A DNA stretch of 14,199 nucleotides from NCBI GenBank assembly GCA_003105285.1, contig PQAN01000253.1, positions 1 through 14,199 on the forward strand. The letters are read 5' to 3'. The notes below the pieces were generated by a model. It worked only from the letters and a program-made list of their open reading frames with translations, did not search any database and was not told where the DNA came from. The number at the start of each line of letters is the position of its first letter. The first letter of the stretch is position 1. This stretch comes from Methylocystaceae bacterium (GTDB taxonomy: Bacteria; Pseudomonadota; Alphaproteobacteria; Rhizobiales; Beijerinckiaceae). Below, piece after piece: positions 7,242 through 14,199 of the stretch. The position numbers were made by a program, and so were the translations under genes.

Positions 7242-8423
7242 CTATTGGCTTCGCTCGGAAACGCAGATCGCGGGAGAGAGCGGCAATGGCTGCTTTCGCA
7301 AAGCCTTTTCCAGCTCCGCAGTCCGGCCTGTCGCGCGCGCGACGCCTCTCAATCGGTCGGCGCCGGAGCAGAGTGTCGGGGCGAGAATGCCGCCCTCCGC
7401 AAATTCGTTCCAGGCATAGATGACGATCGATCTGAACGCGGAATCCGGGGTCGTCCGCAATCCTTCGGAAACGGCTTCTTCGACCTCTTCGGTGGAGGGA
7501 AACTCACACCATTCCGGATCTTTGTTGCGTCCTTGCTCGGCAAGGGCCGGTCGATAATCCCATCCGAGCGAGACGGGCGGAAGAAATGGAAGTCCGCTGG
7601 CGCGAGCGACCGACCAATAATAGCGCGACGAACTCAGGCAGCGGCGATAGGGACGCGCTCCAGTCGGACTGTCGGGGCTCCGCCCGCCCAAAGGATTGCC
7701 ATAAGAACTGATGGCGTCGAAGCCGATGGATTTCACCAGAGCGGGGGCTTCCGAAGGCGAGAAGGTCATTGCGACGACGTAAGGCTGCGCGCCAACGTTT
7801 GCCCGAACATCGGAGCGAAACTTTTGCAACGAACTCTTCGCTGCGTCGACCCCACCGACGGCATCGATCCAGGATTGCCCGCGAGGCAAGAGCCAGAACA
7901 CCACGGGCCTGCCATCCGCCGTGCGAAGGAAGCTCGGATCCTTAAAATATCCATACAAAAGCTCGTGAAGTCTCACCGAGGTTTCGAGCTCGGGAGGATG
8001 CGGAAGATAGACGGAAAATTTCATGAACTTGTTGCTGTTTCGAATGAAAAGATCGATCGCACGATTGAATTTCGCCATGGTCGGATTCAGCTTACCAACA
8101 TCGTTCACGTCGAGATACAATCCGTAAATAAAGTAGTCTACTCCGGCTGCGATCGCATAAAGTTTCTCCTGCTCCACAGCCGCTGCGGACAGCTCGTCGA
8201 GATCGATGTTGTTGTCGGCGTCGACCGTCGCATAGAACGGGAGCCTCGCCTTCCAAGCCTCGGTTCGAATTGATTTCGCCCATGGGCTGCCTGAAAACCA
8301 TGCGTCCCACCGAATGACGCCGATTTGCGCCCTCTCGTCCGCCGAATGGCCGATTCCCATCGAGAACGCGAGCGATAGGATTGCCGGCAGCATGCCGATA
8401 AAGCTCTTCTTCGCGCCGCGCAT
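7242..8423 (-). CDS. Secreted GH99/WbsX-like glycoside hydrolase-family protein
   Basis: A 393-residue predicted exported protein. The N-terminus has basic residues, a hydrophobic core (MLPAILSLAFSMGIG) and a likely signal-peptidase site after HSA (about residue 28). The mature part resembles the GH99/GH71-like and WbsX barrel group: IGVIRWDAWFSGSPW near the start, YFIYGLYLD (97-105), RPVVFWLLPRG (172-181), SIGFDAISSYGN (232-243) and the C-terminal YAWNEFAEGG (336-345), which parallels NAWNEWAEG in the WbsX-domain protein encoded at 10705-13356. Known GH99 enzymes are endo-acting alpha-mannan hydrolases, but activity here is inferred from the fold pattern only. Start: ATG with GAGG about 8 nt upstream. 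It is the only minus-strand gene in the polysaccharide locus, so it has its own promoter, and it ends at a good terminator. A role in trimming exported glycan in the periplasm or outside is plausible. Confidence 0.72.
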   Translation of the reverse strand: MRGAKKSFIGMLPAILSLAFSMGIGHSADERAQIGVIRWDAWFSGSPWAKSIRTEAWKARLPFYATVDADNNIDLDELSAAAVEQEKLYAIAAGVDYFIYGLYLDVNDVGKLNPTMAKFNRAIDLFIRNSNKFMKFSVYLPHPPELETSVRLHELLYGYFKDPSFLRTADGRPVVFWLLPRGQSWIDAVGGVDAAKSSLQKFRSDVRANVGAQPYVVAMTFSPSEAPALVKSIGFDAISSYGNPLGGRSPDSPTGARPYRRCLSSSRYYWSVARASGLPFLPPVSLGWDYRPALAEQGRNKDPEWCEFPSTEEVEEAVSEGLRTTPDSAFRSIVIYAWNEFAEGGILAPTLCSGADRLRGVARATGRTAELEKALRKQPLPLSPAICVSERSQ

Positions 8424-8751
8424 TTTGTCGCCTCGCGGTTTCAGGGTCCGGAATCAGGCGCCCCGCCGCTCGGGGAAGCCTGACCGATATGTAGCCCTAA
8501 CCAATTGGAGAGGCATAGCAATTTTTGTCACGCTGTGTACATTGACGCGACTCGTCGTCGAGGACATGAGGAGCCGACTCCGCCAGACACGCTTTGGAAA
8601 CATCGGTGTGCGCGATCCGTCGCCGACACGCTGCTCGAACAAGATCCCCTGACGATCCTCGTTGACGCGTGATGCTCATGCTCGCAGTGGTTTCAAAAGC
8701 GCGAGGGCTCGACGCCTGCTCGCAAATCGGAACGCGCCGGAGAACTTCGAC
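8424..8751. other. Intergenic region between divergent polysaccharide genes
   Basis: A 328-bp spacer that must drive the secreted GH99-like gene leftward and probably the transferase-methyltransferase gene rightward. It contains an imperfect hairpin at 8455-8482 (CAGGC and CCCCG pairing with CGGGG and GCCTG around a CCGCT loop, with a small internal loop), which would fall in the 5' leader of the leftward mRNA. It also contains a short CCAATTGG palindrome at about 8501-8508 and a TTGACG at 8543-8548 without a good -10 partner. An in-frame TTG at 8662 could extend the rightward protein by 30 residues, but it lacks a ribosome binding site. No small gene is supported. Confidence 0.5.
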
Positions 8752-10443
8752 ATGCTGCAGTGGAAGACCGACTCTCAGACCATCGTCGAAAGGATTTCGA
8801 GATCGTCCCACACTGCAAAAATTCTTCTGAAGACGTCCGACGATCCTATTTTGCTACCCCTATGGCTCGAGCACTATCTTTCGTTCCTGGAGCCGTCGCA
8901 GATCGTGATCGCGGACAACAAAAGCACGGACCACGAGGTTCTCGACATATATGAAAATATCGAAAGCGGCGTATCGATATTTTCCTACGATGACGACATC
9001 GATCGGGGATTTCATAACAATATCCATGACAGGGCCGTGTTCCCCGCGCTCTACGAAGCTTTTCGCGAGTCCTGCGAATATCTGTTCGTGGTCGACACGG
9101 ACGAGCTTCTCTATTTATTCGATATCGACAGCTGGACGGCGGATCGCTCCACCTTCCAGAATTATCTCGGCTGTTGGAGCGGAAAGGGAATGGCTTCGAC
9201 CTGGCTGCATACGGTGCGAGGTTCGACGGACACCTGTTACATCGGCCACGATCCAAAGCATCTCGCGTGGGAGCTACGATGGGGCAAGCCGCTGATTCCG
9301 TCTGCGTTTCGACATGCCGGCGTACGGATCCACAACATCCAGTTCCCGGAGGACAGCTTCGACCCGAACCCCGACGGCGCGCTCTTTCTCTTGCATCTGC
9401 GCGACTATTCCAGAGAGCAGCGTTTGCGGATCAACAAGAAAAAATTGGTGACGCGCGGCGCGGCTTCCGCCGACGATGACTTTGAAAGCATCGTGTCGCG
9501 AGACTATTCGCGATCGGGCGATCCGACGATCGAGAGGCTCGTCGCAGAAACGGTTCGCTTGCTCGAGGAAGAATGGTCCCCTCCTGACACGTCCTCCCTC
9601 GAAAGCGGCTTCTTGAGGCTCTGTGACGACGGCCGGATCGAATATGGAGACGCCGCGACCCGGCAGATCATGATCAGCTACCGTGCGCATTTCTCCTCCC
9701 ATCTACGCGCCGCATTCGAGGCTCCAGAATCCAAAATGGCGAACCAGGATCATCAGAAGAACGATACGGCTGCGTCGGCGGATCGAGAAAACGCAGCATT
9801 TTCCGCAAGCGACGACGCGCTCTCTCGGAAAGAGAGCGATCGCGGGATCGCATCGAATGTCGACGAGGGCGCCTCGTCGCTGCGGCCGCACATGACAGAT
9901 TCCGAAATCGAGCTTTTCACGCAGCATCTGCACGGTGCGCGGCGTCTGCTCGAGTTTGGTTGTGGCGGCAGCACGGTGTTGGCCGGCGCGGAGGGCGCAT
10001 CCGGCATCGTCAGCGTGGACAGCGACCGCGCATGGCTCGACAAGGTGGCCGCTGCGCCGGAACTGAGGAAAACAAGCTTTCAGCCCGTCCATGTGGATAT
10101 CGGCCCAATCGGCGCATGGGGCGTTCCCAGCGATCATTCACACGCTCTGAAATGGCCCGATTATTATACAGCGGTCTGGGCGCATGTCGCGCAGGAGCCT
10201 GACGTGGTGTTCATCGATGGACGCTTTCGAATCGCCTGCACGCTTTATTCGCTGCTCAAATGCGGCGGCAGAGCGAAATATCTCATCCATGATTTCTGGA
10301 ACAGGGATCACTACCATTGCGTGCTGGAATTCCTCGACTGCATCGACCGCGTCGATACGCTCGGAGTTTTCGTCGCCAAGGAGACGATCGACTGGCGCAG
10401 ACTGGCGCTCGTGCTGCAAGCTCATGCCATGGATTTCCAATGA
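8752..10443 (+). CDS. Fusion: GT92/GT2-like glycosyltransferase plus class I methyltransferase-like domain
   Basis: A 563-residue two-domain protein. Residues about 22-245 resemble the Glyco_tranf_2_4/GT92-like group: TSDDPILLPLWLEHYLSFLEPSQ, IADNKSTDHE, VVDTDELLY with a metal-site-like DTDE (115-118), and the C-terminal HLRDYSREQRLRINKKK pattern. A hydrophilic, low-complexity Ser/Asp/Ala linker (about 326-376) joins it to a Rossmann-type SAM methyltransferase-like domain (about 380-559) with motif I LLEFGCGGST (399-408), an acidic strand end SVDSD (421-425) and DVVFIDGRFR (484-493). It probably transfers a sugar and methylates the same glycan, but neither substrate is evident. ATG 8752 was chosen over TTG 8662 because GGAG lies 9 nt upstream and the fold begins soon after. 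A 261-nt gap precedes the WbsX-domain gene. The methyltransferase call rests on motif I and fold order, so it could be a non-catalytic relative. Confidence 0.78.
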   Translation: MLQWKTDSQTIVERISRSSHTAKILLKTSDDPILLPLWLEHYLSFLEPSQIVIADNKSTDHEVLDIYENIESGVSIFSYDDDIDRGFHNNIHDRAVFPALYEAFRESCEYLFVVDTDELLYLFDIDSWTADRSTFQNYLGCWSGKGMASTWLHTVRGSTDTCYIGHDPKHLAWELRWGKPLIPSAFRHAGVRIHNIQFPEDSFDPNPDGALFLLHLRDYSREQRLRINKKKLVTRGAASADDDFESIVSRDYSRSGDPTIERLVAETVRLLEEEWSPPDTSSLESGFLRLCDDGRIEYGDAATRQIMISYRAHFSSHLRAAFEAPESKMANQDHQKNDTAASADRENAAFSASDDALSRKESDRGIASNVDEGASSLRPHMTDSEIELFTQHLHGARRLLEFGCGGSTVLAGAEGASGIVSVDSDRAWLDKVAAAPELRKTSFQPVHVDIGPIGAWGVPSDHSHALKWPDYYTAVWAHVAQEPDVVFIDGRFRIACTLYSLLKCGGRAKYLIHDFWNRDHYHCVLEFLDCIDRVDTLGVFVAKETIDWRRLALVLQAHAMDFQ

Positions 10444-10614
10444 GCTCGACGACCTAAAAGAGCTCGGCTTCGGCTCCTGGCCCAGAGAGACGAGAGGCGA
10501 ACAGGCGCCTTCGAAAGGTCGGGCGACCCCGTTCACCAAGCAAAATAATACGATGAGTTTCCATTACTTAAATCGGATTTGGCTGAAAAAATCGCTTGCC
10601 TAGTCCGCGCCCGA

Positions 10615-10629
10615 TGGTCATCATGACCA
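10615..10629. promoter_or_regulatory. Near-palindrome, possible operator
   Basis: TGGTCAT and ATGACCA are exact reverse complements around a single central C. The site lies about 75 nt upstream of the ATG of the WbsX-domain gene in an otherwise non-coding 261-nt spacer. A weak promoter-like pair (TTGGCT at 10579-10584, TAGTCC at 10601-10606, 16-nt spacer) sits just upstream, which would place the dyad near a transcription start. A dimeric regulator site is one reading; chance is another. I saw no second full copy in the window. Confidence 0.3.
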
Positions 10630-10704
10630 GCACATTCGCGCAATCGTCATTCCGAGTTGCGCAAACCAGACACTCATGTCCTAAACGCGATCCAAAGGCT
10701 GTCG

Positions 10705-13356
10705 ATGGCTGTTGAAACTCCTGCTGGTCATCTGTCCGAAGACCTCGGCGACGAGGCGCCTCACGAAAATGCAATCAGAGGCCCGGGCTCCGACTCTCCT
10801 GACGAAACGGCTTCTGTGGATTCTGCCGCGGACAATGACCTTCTCGGGAAACAAATCGTCGACAGCGTCGCCATGCACGGGGCGCGCCTCGACATCGCGC
10901 CGGACGGATCCGTTTCGGTGCTGGCGCCCAAAAGTGTCGCCGATGGCGTCGACGCCGATTTGTATATCGCCGGCGCCGACACGTCCGTCGAGGCCGAGAT
11001 CACGGAAGACGAAGACTTCTATCGATACTCGTTCGATCTCGCCGCCTTCGACAATTTCAGGGAGAGTTTGAAGAGAGCTTCGCTCACCGCCCGCCTCCTC
11101 ATGACGCAAGCGCCAATGGAAGTGCGGACCCGGTCGGACGACAGGCTGCTGTTCAAGGGATCGATTCCGCTCTTCGCCGTGCGCCGCGCCTTGTATGGAC
11201 GCGAGCAAAAGCCCTTGCCTTCGAGTCTCGGCGATCTTCGCAGCGCGCCCGCGTACAGAGGGGCGTTCGAGGTCGCCACGGCAGACGAGTTCAGTGGCTG
11301 GGCCTTGAGCGTCGGCGATCTCAAGCCGGTCAAGCTCGAGTTCGAGCTCGAAGGCATTCCTTTCGCGCCCACGACGATCGCCAACATCGAACGCGAGGAC
11401 ATTTCCGCGATCCTCGAGCGACCTGCGCAATGCGGCTTCGCTGTGAGCCTCACAACCATCAGGCGCAAGATTCCAAAAGAGATCGTCGAACTTTTGAGCC
11501 TGATGGCCGCGGAGTATCCCGACTATCGGCCAGACCTGAAAGTGAGACTCTCCGCGACGGAGTTTTTCCTATCGCCGATCGGGGAGGAAATCGACGCGAT
11601 TTCCGTCGTGGATTGGCTCTCGCTCTTTAGAATTCGCGTCGACCAGGAGGAGACAGACTTCGTCGCGCGCGCCGAACTCGTCGAGAGATTGGCGCGTTTG
11701 GACGACTATGCGACCGAGGTGAAGCTGATCGCATTCTACCTTCCTCAATATCACCCGATTCCGGAAAACGACGCATGGTGGGGCCCCGGATTTACCGAGT
11801 GGAATAATGTTTCGACGTCCAAGCCGCTGTTCGAGGGGCATTATCAGCCGCAACTGCCGGCGGATCTCGGCTTCTATGACTTGCGCCTGGCGGACACGCG
11901 CAAGGCGCAAGCCGATCTCGCGCGGGAATATGGCGTCTACGGCTTTTGCTACTATTACTACTGGTTCTCGGGACGAAAAATTTTGGACCGTCCGCTCCGC
12001 GAAGTCGTCGAGAGCGGCGAGCCCGACTTTCCGTTCTGCATTTGCTGGGCGAACGAATCGTGGTCTCGGCGCTGGGACGGATCGGAGCAGGAGCTTCTCA
12101 TCGCCCAGGAACACCACCATGAGACGGACATCGGATTCATCTACGATATCCTGTCGATCATCGAGGACCCGAGATATATCCGCATCGACGGCGAGCCGCT
12201 GGTGCTCATCTACCGCGTAGGAATCATTCCTCAGCCGCAGAAGCTGTTCCAAGAGTGGAAGAATATCGCGAAGGAGAACGGCCTTCCGGGCCTGCATATC
12301 TGCATGGCCGAGACCTTCGGCGCCCATGGACCCTACGAATACGGCTGCGACAGCGCGGTCGAATTTCCGCCGCACCGCGTCGTGTCCGAGCTCAAGAACT
12401 CCAAGATCCCTGATATTCCACGCGATTACACCGGCAATATATACGACTATCGTGAGGTGATCCAAAACGATCTGCTGCAGCGACAACCGCCGTACACGCG
12501 CTTTCGAACCGTCATGCCGTCCTGGGACAATACGTCTCGGCGCGGGAAGAGCGGGCATGTTTTTCACGGCGCTTCGCCGGAGCTCTACGAGACCTGGCTG
12601 TCGCAAGTCGTTTCAGACGTCCGCCAGCGTCTTGCCGGGGACAAGCGAATCGCCTTCGTCAACGCCTGGAACGAATGGGCCGAAGGCGCCCATCTCGAGC
12701 CCGACCGACGCTACGGCCGTCGATATTTGGAGGCGACGCGACGCGCCGTCAGCGGCCAATCGAACTGGCGCACAGTGCTCGACGGGCTCGAGTTGCGGGA
12801 TGAATTGGACGAGCATCAGTTGCCTCGGCTCGTTCAAACTCTCAAATCGCAGTTCACGGCTCTTCAGGAGGCGAATGACTTTCTGTCGCGGAAACTGAAG
12901 GACAAGGAAATCGCCTGGGGCCAGTCCGTATTCACGGACAATGTGCCGATCGGCATAGCGAACAATGCGATTGTGCCCGGAGGGCGCCTGGAAATCGACC
13001 GTCTGAACCAATATTGGTCGGGCCTCTGGCATGTTCTGCATCGCCATGAATGCCTCATCCTCCATGGGTGGAGCTTTGTCCCGGGCCTCCATGTCGGAAG
13101 CGACACGAACTCTTTCCTGAGCCTCGTCGAGGTGAGCACCGGCGCTCGGTTCTTTGCTGCGGTTTGGGACAGGATACAGCGGCCGGACGTTGTTTCCGCG
13201 ACCAATTCCAGCGACTCGGAAGCTTTATGGGCGGGCTTCCGGTTCGTTGCGAGCCTGGGAAACGTTCCGCCGGGGGAATATCTGATCAAGATGATCTATT
13301 CGGGCTCGGAAAACAGCTTTCAGGCCGTCAGCCGTCGGAGGCTCGTGCTTGTCTAG
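10705..13356 (+). CDS. WbsX/GH99-like domain protein with flanking beta-rich modules
   Basis: An 883-residue cytoplasmic protein without signal peptide. Residues about 339-684 are a classic WbsX (GH99-like) domain seen in O-antigen and capsule clusters: LIAFYLPQYHPIPEND, WGPGFTEWNN (359-368), YGFCYYYYWFSG, CWANESWSRRWDG (447-459) and VNAWNEWAEGAHLEPD (652-667). WbsX proteins are suspected glycosyltransferases or hydrolases, but their reaction is not settled. The acidic N-terminus (1-55) looks disordered. Residues about 184-249 (GAFEV to GFAV, with GWAL and IEREDI) and 739-883 (HGWSF, SLVEVSTGA, RPDVV, AGFRF, PPGEYLIKMIY) look like related beta-sandwich modules. A short coiled coil (about 706-734) precedes the last. 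The ATG has AAGG 6 nt upstream; the frame is open back to a TTG at 10657 without such a site. Its stop overlaps the next gene's start, so the two are probably cotranslated. Confidence 0.82.
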   Translation: MAVETPAGHLSEDLGDEAPHENAIRGPGSDSPDETASVDSAADNDLLGKQIVDSVAMHGARLDIAPDGSVSVLAPKSVADGVDADLYIAGADTSVEAEITEDEDFYRYSFDLAAFDNFRESLKRASLTARLLMTQAPMEVRTRSDDRLLFKGSIPLFAVRRALYGREQKPLPSSLGDLRSAPAYRGAFEVATADEFSGWALSVGDLKPVKLEFELEGIPFAPTTIANIEREDISAILERPAQCGFAVSLTTIRRKIPKEIVELLSLMAAEYPDYRPDLKVRLSATEFFLSPIGEEIDAISVVDWLSLFRIRVDQEETDFVARAELVERLARLDDYATEVKLIAFYLPQYHPIPENDAWWGPGFTEWNNVSTSKPLFEGHYQPQLPADLGFYDLRLADTRKAQADLAREYGVYGFCYYYYWFSGRKILDRPLREVVESGEPDFPFCICWANESWSRRWDGSEQELLIAQEHHHETDIGFIYDILSIIEDPRYIRIDGEPLVLIYRVGIIPQPQKLFQEWKNIAKENGLPGLHICMAETFGAHGPYEYGCDSAVEFPPHRVVSELKNSKIPDIPRDYTGNIYDYREVIQNDLLQRQPPYTRFRTVMPSWDNTSRRGKSGHVFHGASPELYETWLSQVVSDVRQRLAGDKRIAFVNAWNEWAEGAHLEPDRRYGRRYLEATRRAVSGQSNWRTVLDGLELRDELDEHQLPRLVQTLKSQFTALQEANDFLSRKLKDKEIAWGQSVFTDNVPIGIANNAIVPGGRLEIDRLNQYWSGLWHVLHRHECLILHGWSFVPGLHVGSDTNSFLSLVEVSTGARFFAAVWDRIQRPDVVSATNSSDSEALWAGFRFVASLGNVPPGEYLIKMIYSGSENSFQAVSRRRLVLV
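13337..13341 (+). promoter_or_regulatory. Ribosome binding site deciding a TTG start
   Basis: A full GGAGG lies inside the last codons of the WbsX-domain gene, 7 nt upstream of the TTG at 13349. The first in-frame ATG (13456) falls inside the conserved glycosyltransferase fold, so this site argues for the TTG as the real start. Confidence 0.65.
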
Positions 13357-14199
13357 TTTCGACGTCTCGTCCAACGGCGGCGCAAGCCTGTCGTCGCCTC
13401 TCGTCTCGGTCGCCTTCGCGGCCTATGGTCATGAGAACTATATCGAAGAGACGATGCTGTCGGTCTTTCTCCAGACCTATGACCGGCTGGAATTGGTCAT
13501 CGTCGACGACCGGTCTAAAGACGCGACATTCGAAGTGGCGCAAGCGCTGGCCGCCCAAAATTGGTTTCGCGATCGCTTCGAATCGGTGACGATCGTTCAG
13601 AACGAAAGAAATCTCGGCGCCCACGCCTCGATCAACCGGGCGATGGCGCTCTCGCGCGGAGATTATATCTCCCTGCTGAACTCCGACGATTCGTATGTCT
13701 CGACCCGGATCGAGAAGCTGGTCGCAGCCTGCCGGCTGTCCGGGGCCGAATGCGCTTTTACCGGCGTTCTTCCCATCGACGACAAGGGGAAGCCGATTCG
13801 TTCGGGAAACCTAGCCGAATCGATCGTCTATAATCCCCTAAGATCGGCGGACAATCTTCCCTCCTTGAGTTGCGGCTTTCTGCGATTTCAGTTGACGTCG
13901 TCGAGCGGGAACCTGTTCCTCTCGAGGCGCCTGAGCCAAAAAATCGGCGGGTTCATCGATCTTCGTTATTGCCACGACTGGGATTACATGATGCGGCTGA
14001 TCTCCGTCGCCGAGCCGTATTTCATAGAAGAACCGCTCTATCGATATCGCCTCCACGACAGAAACTCTTTCCGCTCGCTCGCCGGCGTCGCCGAGGTCGA
14101 AAGCGAGATCGTCTTGCGGCGTTATTACCTCGGGATTTTGCTGGGCAAAGTGAGGAACAGGCGGGCGCCCTCGCCGCATAATTGGCCCGGCGTTTTCGA
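13349..14199 (+). CDS. Glycosyltransferase family 2 (partial, runs off the window)
   Basis: An open frame of 283 codons to the right edge with no stop, encoding a GT-A fold GT2 transferase. Visible motifs: LVSVAFAAYGHENYIEETMLS, the nucleotide-binding LVIVDDRSKD, NERNLGAHASINRAM, the metal-binding NSDD (111-114), CHDWDYMMRL with the likely catalytic-region acid (208-215) and PLYRYRLHDRNSF. These are the standard order for inverting GT2 enzymes that transfer from nucleotide sugars to a growing polysaccharide. It probably starts at TTG 13349, 7 nt after GGAGG, overlapping the stop of the WbsX-domain gene by 8 nt, which implies translational coupling. Starting at the first in-frame ATG would delete the first beta strand of the fold. 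The C-terminal part and any further domain lie outside the window. Sugar specificity is unknown. Confidence 0.87.
   Translation, partial: MSSFDVSSNGGASLSSPLVSVAFAAYGHENYIEETMLSVFLQTYDRLELVIVDDRSKDATFEVAQALAAQNWFRDRFESVTIVQNERNLGAHASINRAMALSRGDYISLLNSDDSYVSTRIEKLVAACRLSGAECAFTGVLPIDDKGKPIRSGNLAESIVYNPLRSADNLPSLSCGFLRFQLTSSSGNLFLSRRLSQKIGGFIDLRYCHDWDYMMRLISVAEPYFIEEPLYRYRLHDRNSFRSLAGVAEVESEIVLRRYYLGILLGKVRNRRAPSPHNWPGVF

Noticed and set aside
7245..8273. 342-codon plus-strand ORF opposite the secreted GH99-like gene
   Set aside because: The minus-strand protein has a signal peptide and GH99-like motifs plus a terminator; the plus-strand frame has none of these.
11569..12606. 345-codon minus-strand ORF across the WbsX domain
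   Set aside because: It mirrors the most conserved part of the WbsX domain, so it is a shadow.

Overview
The window is GC-rich, with long antisense shadow ORFs, and reads as chromosomal DNA from an alphaproteobacterium, probably of the order Hyphomicrobiales. The UbiH-type monooxygenase, the PAS histidine kinase and the surface-polysaccharide proteins all look like that group. A Methylocystis/Methylosinus-like methanotroph is my guess at a closer relative; it rests on general resemblance only. I see no tRNA, rRNA, CRISPR array, insertion sequence or phage gene.

Layout. (1) Bases 1-2660 hold a housekeeping-type FAD monooxygenase (plus strand) that converges on a PAS/HisKA sensor-kinase-like gene (minus strand). 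The kinase lacks the phospho-accepting histidine. (2) A gap of about 450 bp (2661-3110) separates the divergent kinase from a surface-polysaccharide locus. (3) The locus, 3111 to the right edge, contains: a 1009-residue two-domain glycosyltransferase (GT2 plus GT-B) with an N-terminal array of DPxxHYxxxGWREGRxP repeats; an ABC-2 polysaccharide-export permease of the KpsM/Wzm type; a secreted GH99-like protein on the minus strand; a glycosyltransferase-methyltransferase fusion; an 883-residue protein with a central WbsX/GH99-like domain between two possible beta-sandwich modules; and a GT2 glycosyltransferase cut by the window end. The GT2 gene starts at a TTG codon that overlaps the WbsX gene.

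How the genes may work together (inference). The cytoplasmic transferases would build a glycan. The permease, with an ATPase encoded elsewhere, would export it. The secreted GH99-like protein could trim or remodel it outside the cytoplasm. The methyltransferase domain could methylate, or possibly cap, the chain. No initiating transferase, ATPase, polymerase or periplasmic/outer-membrane export protein lies in the window, so the locus either continues to the right or is split.

Several starts shown here are ATG codons downstream of a longer TTG or ATG reading frame, chosen for a ribosome binding site or family length. The best-supported regulatory element is a nested hairpin with a seven-base U tract (7134-7174) between the convergent permease and secreted GH99-like genes.
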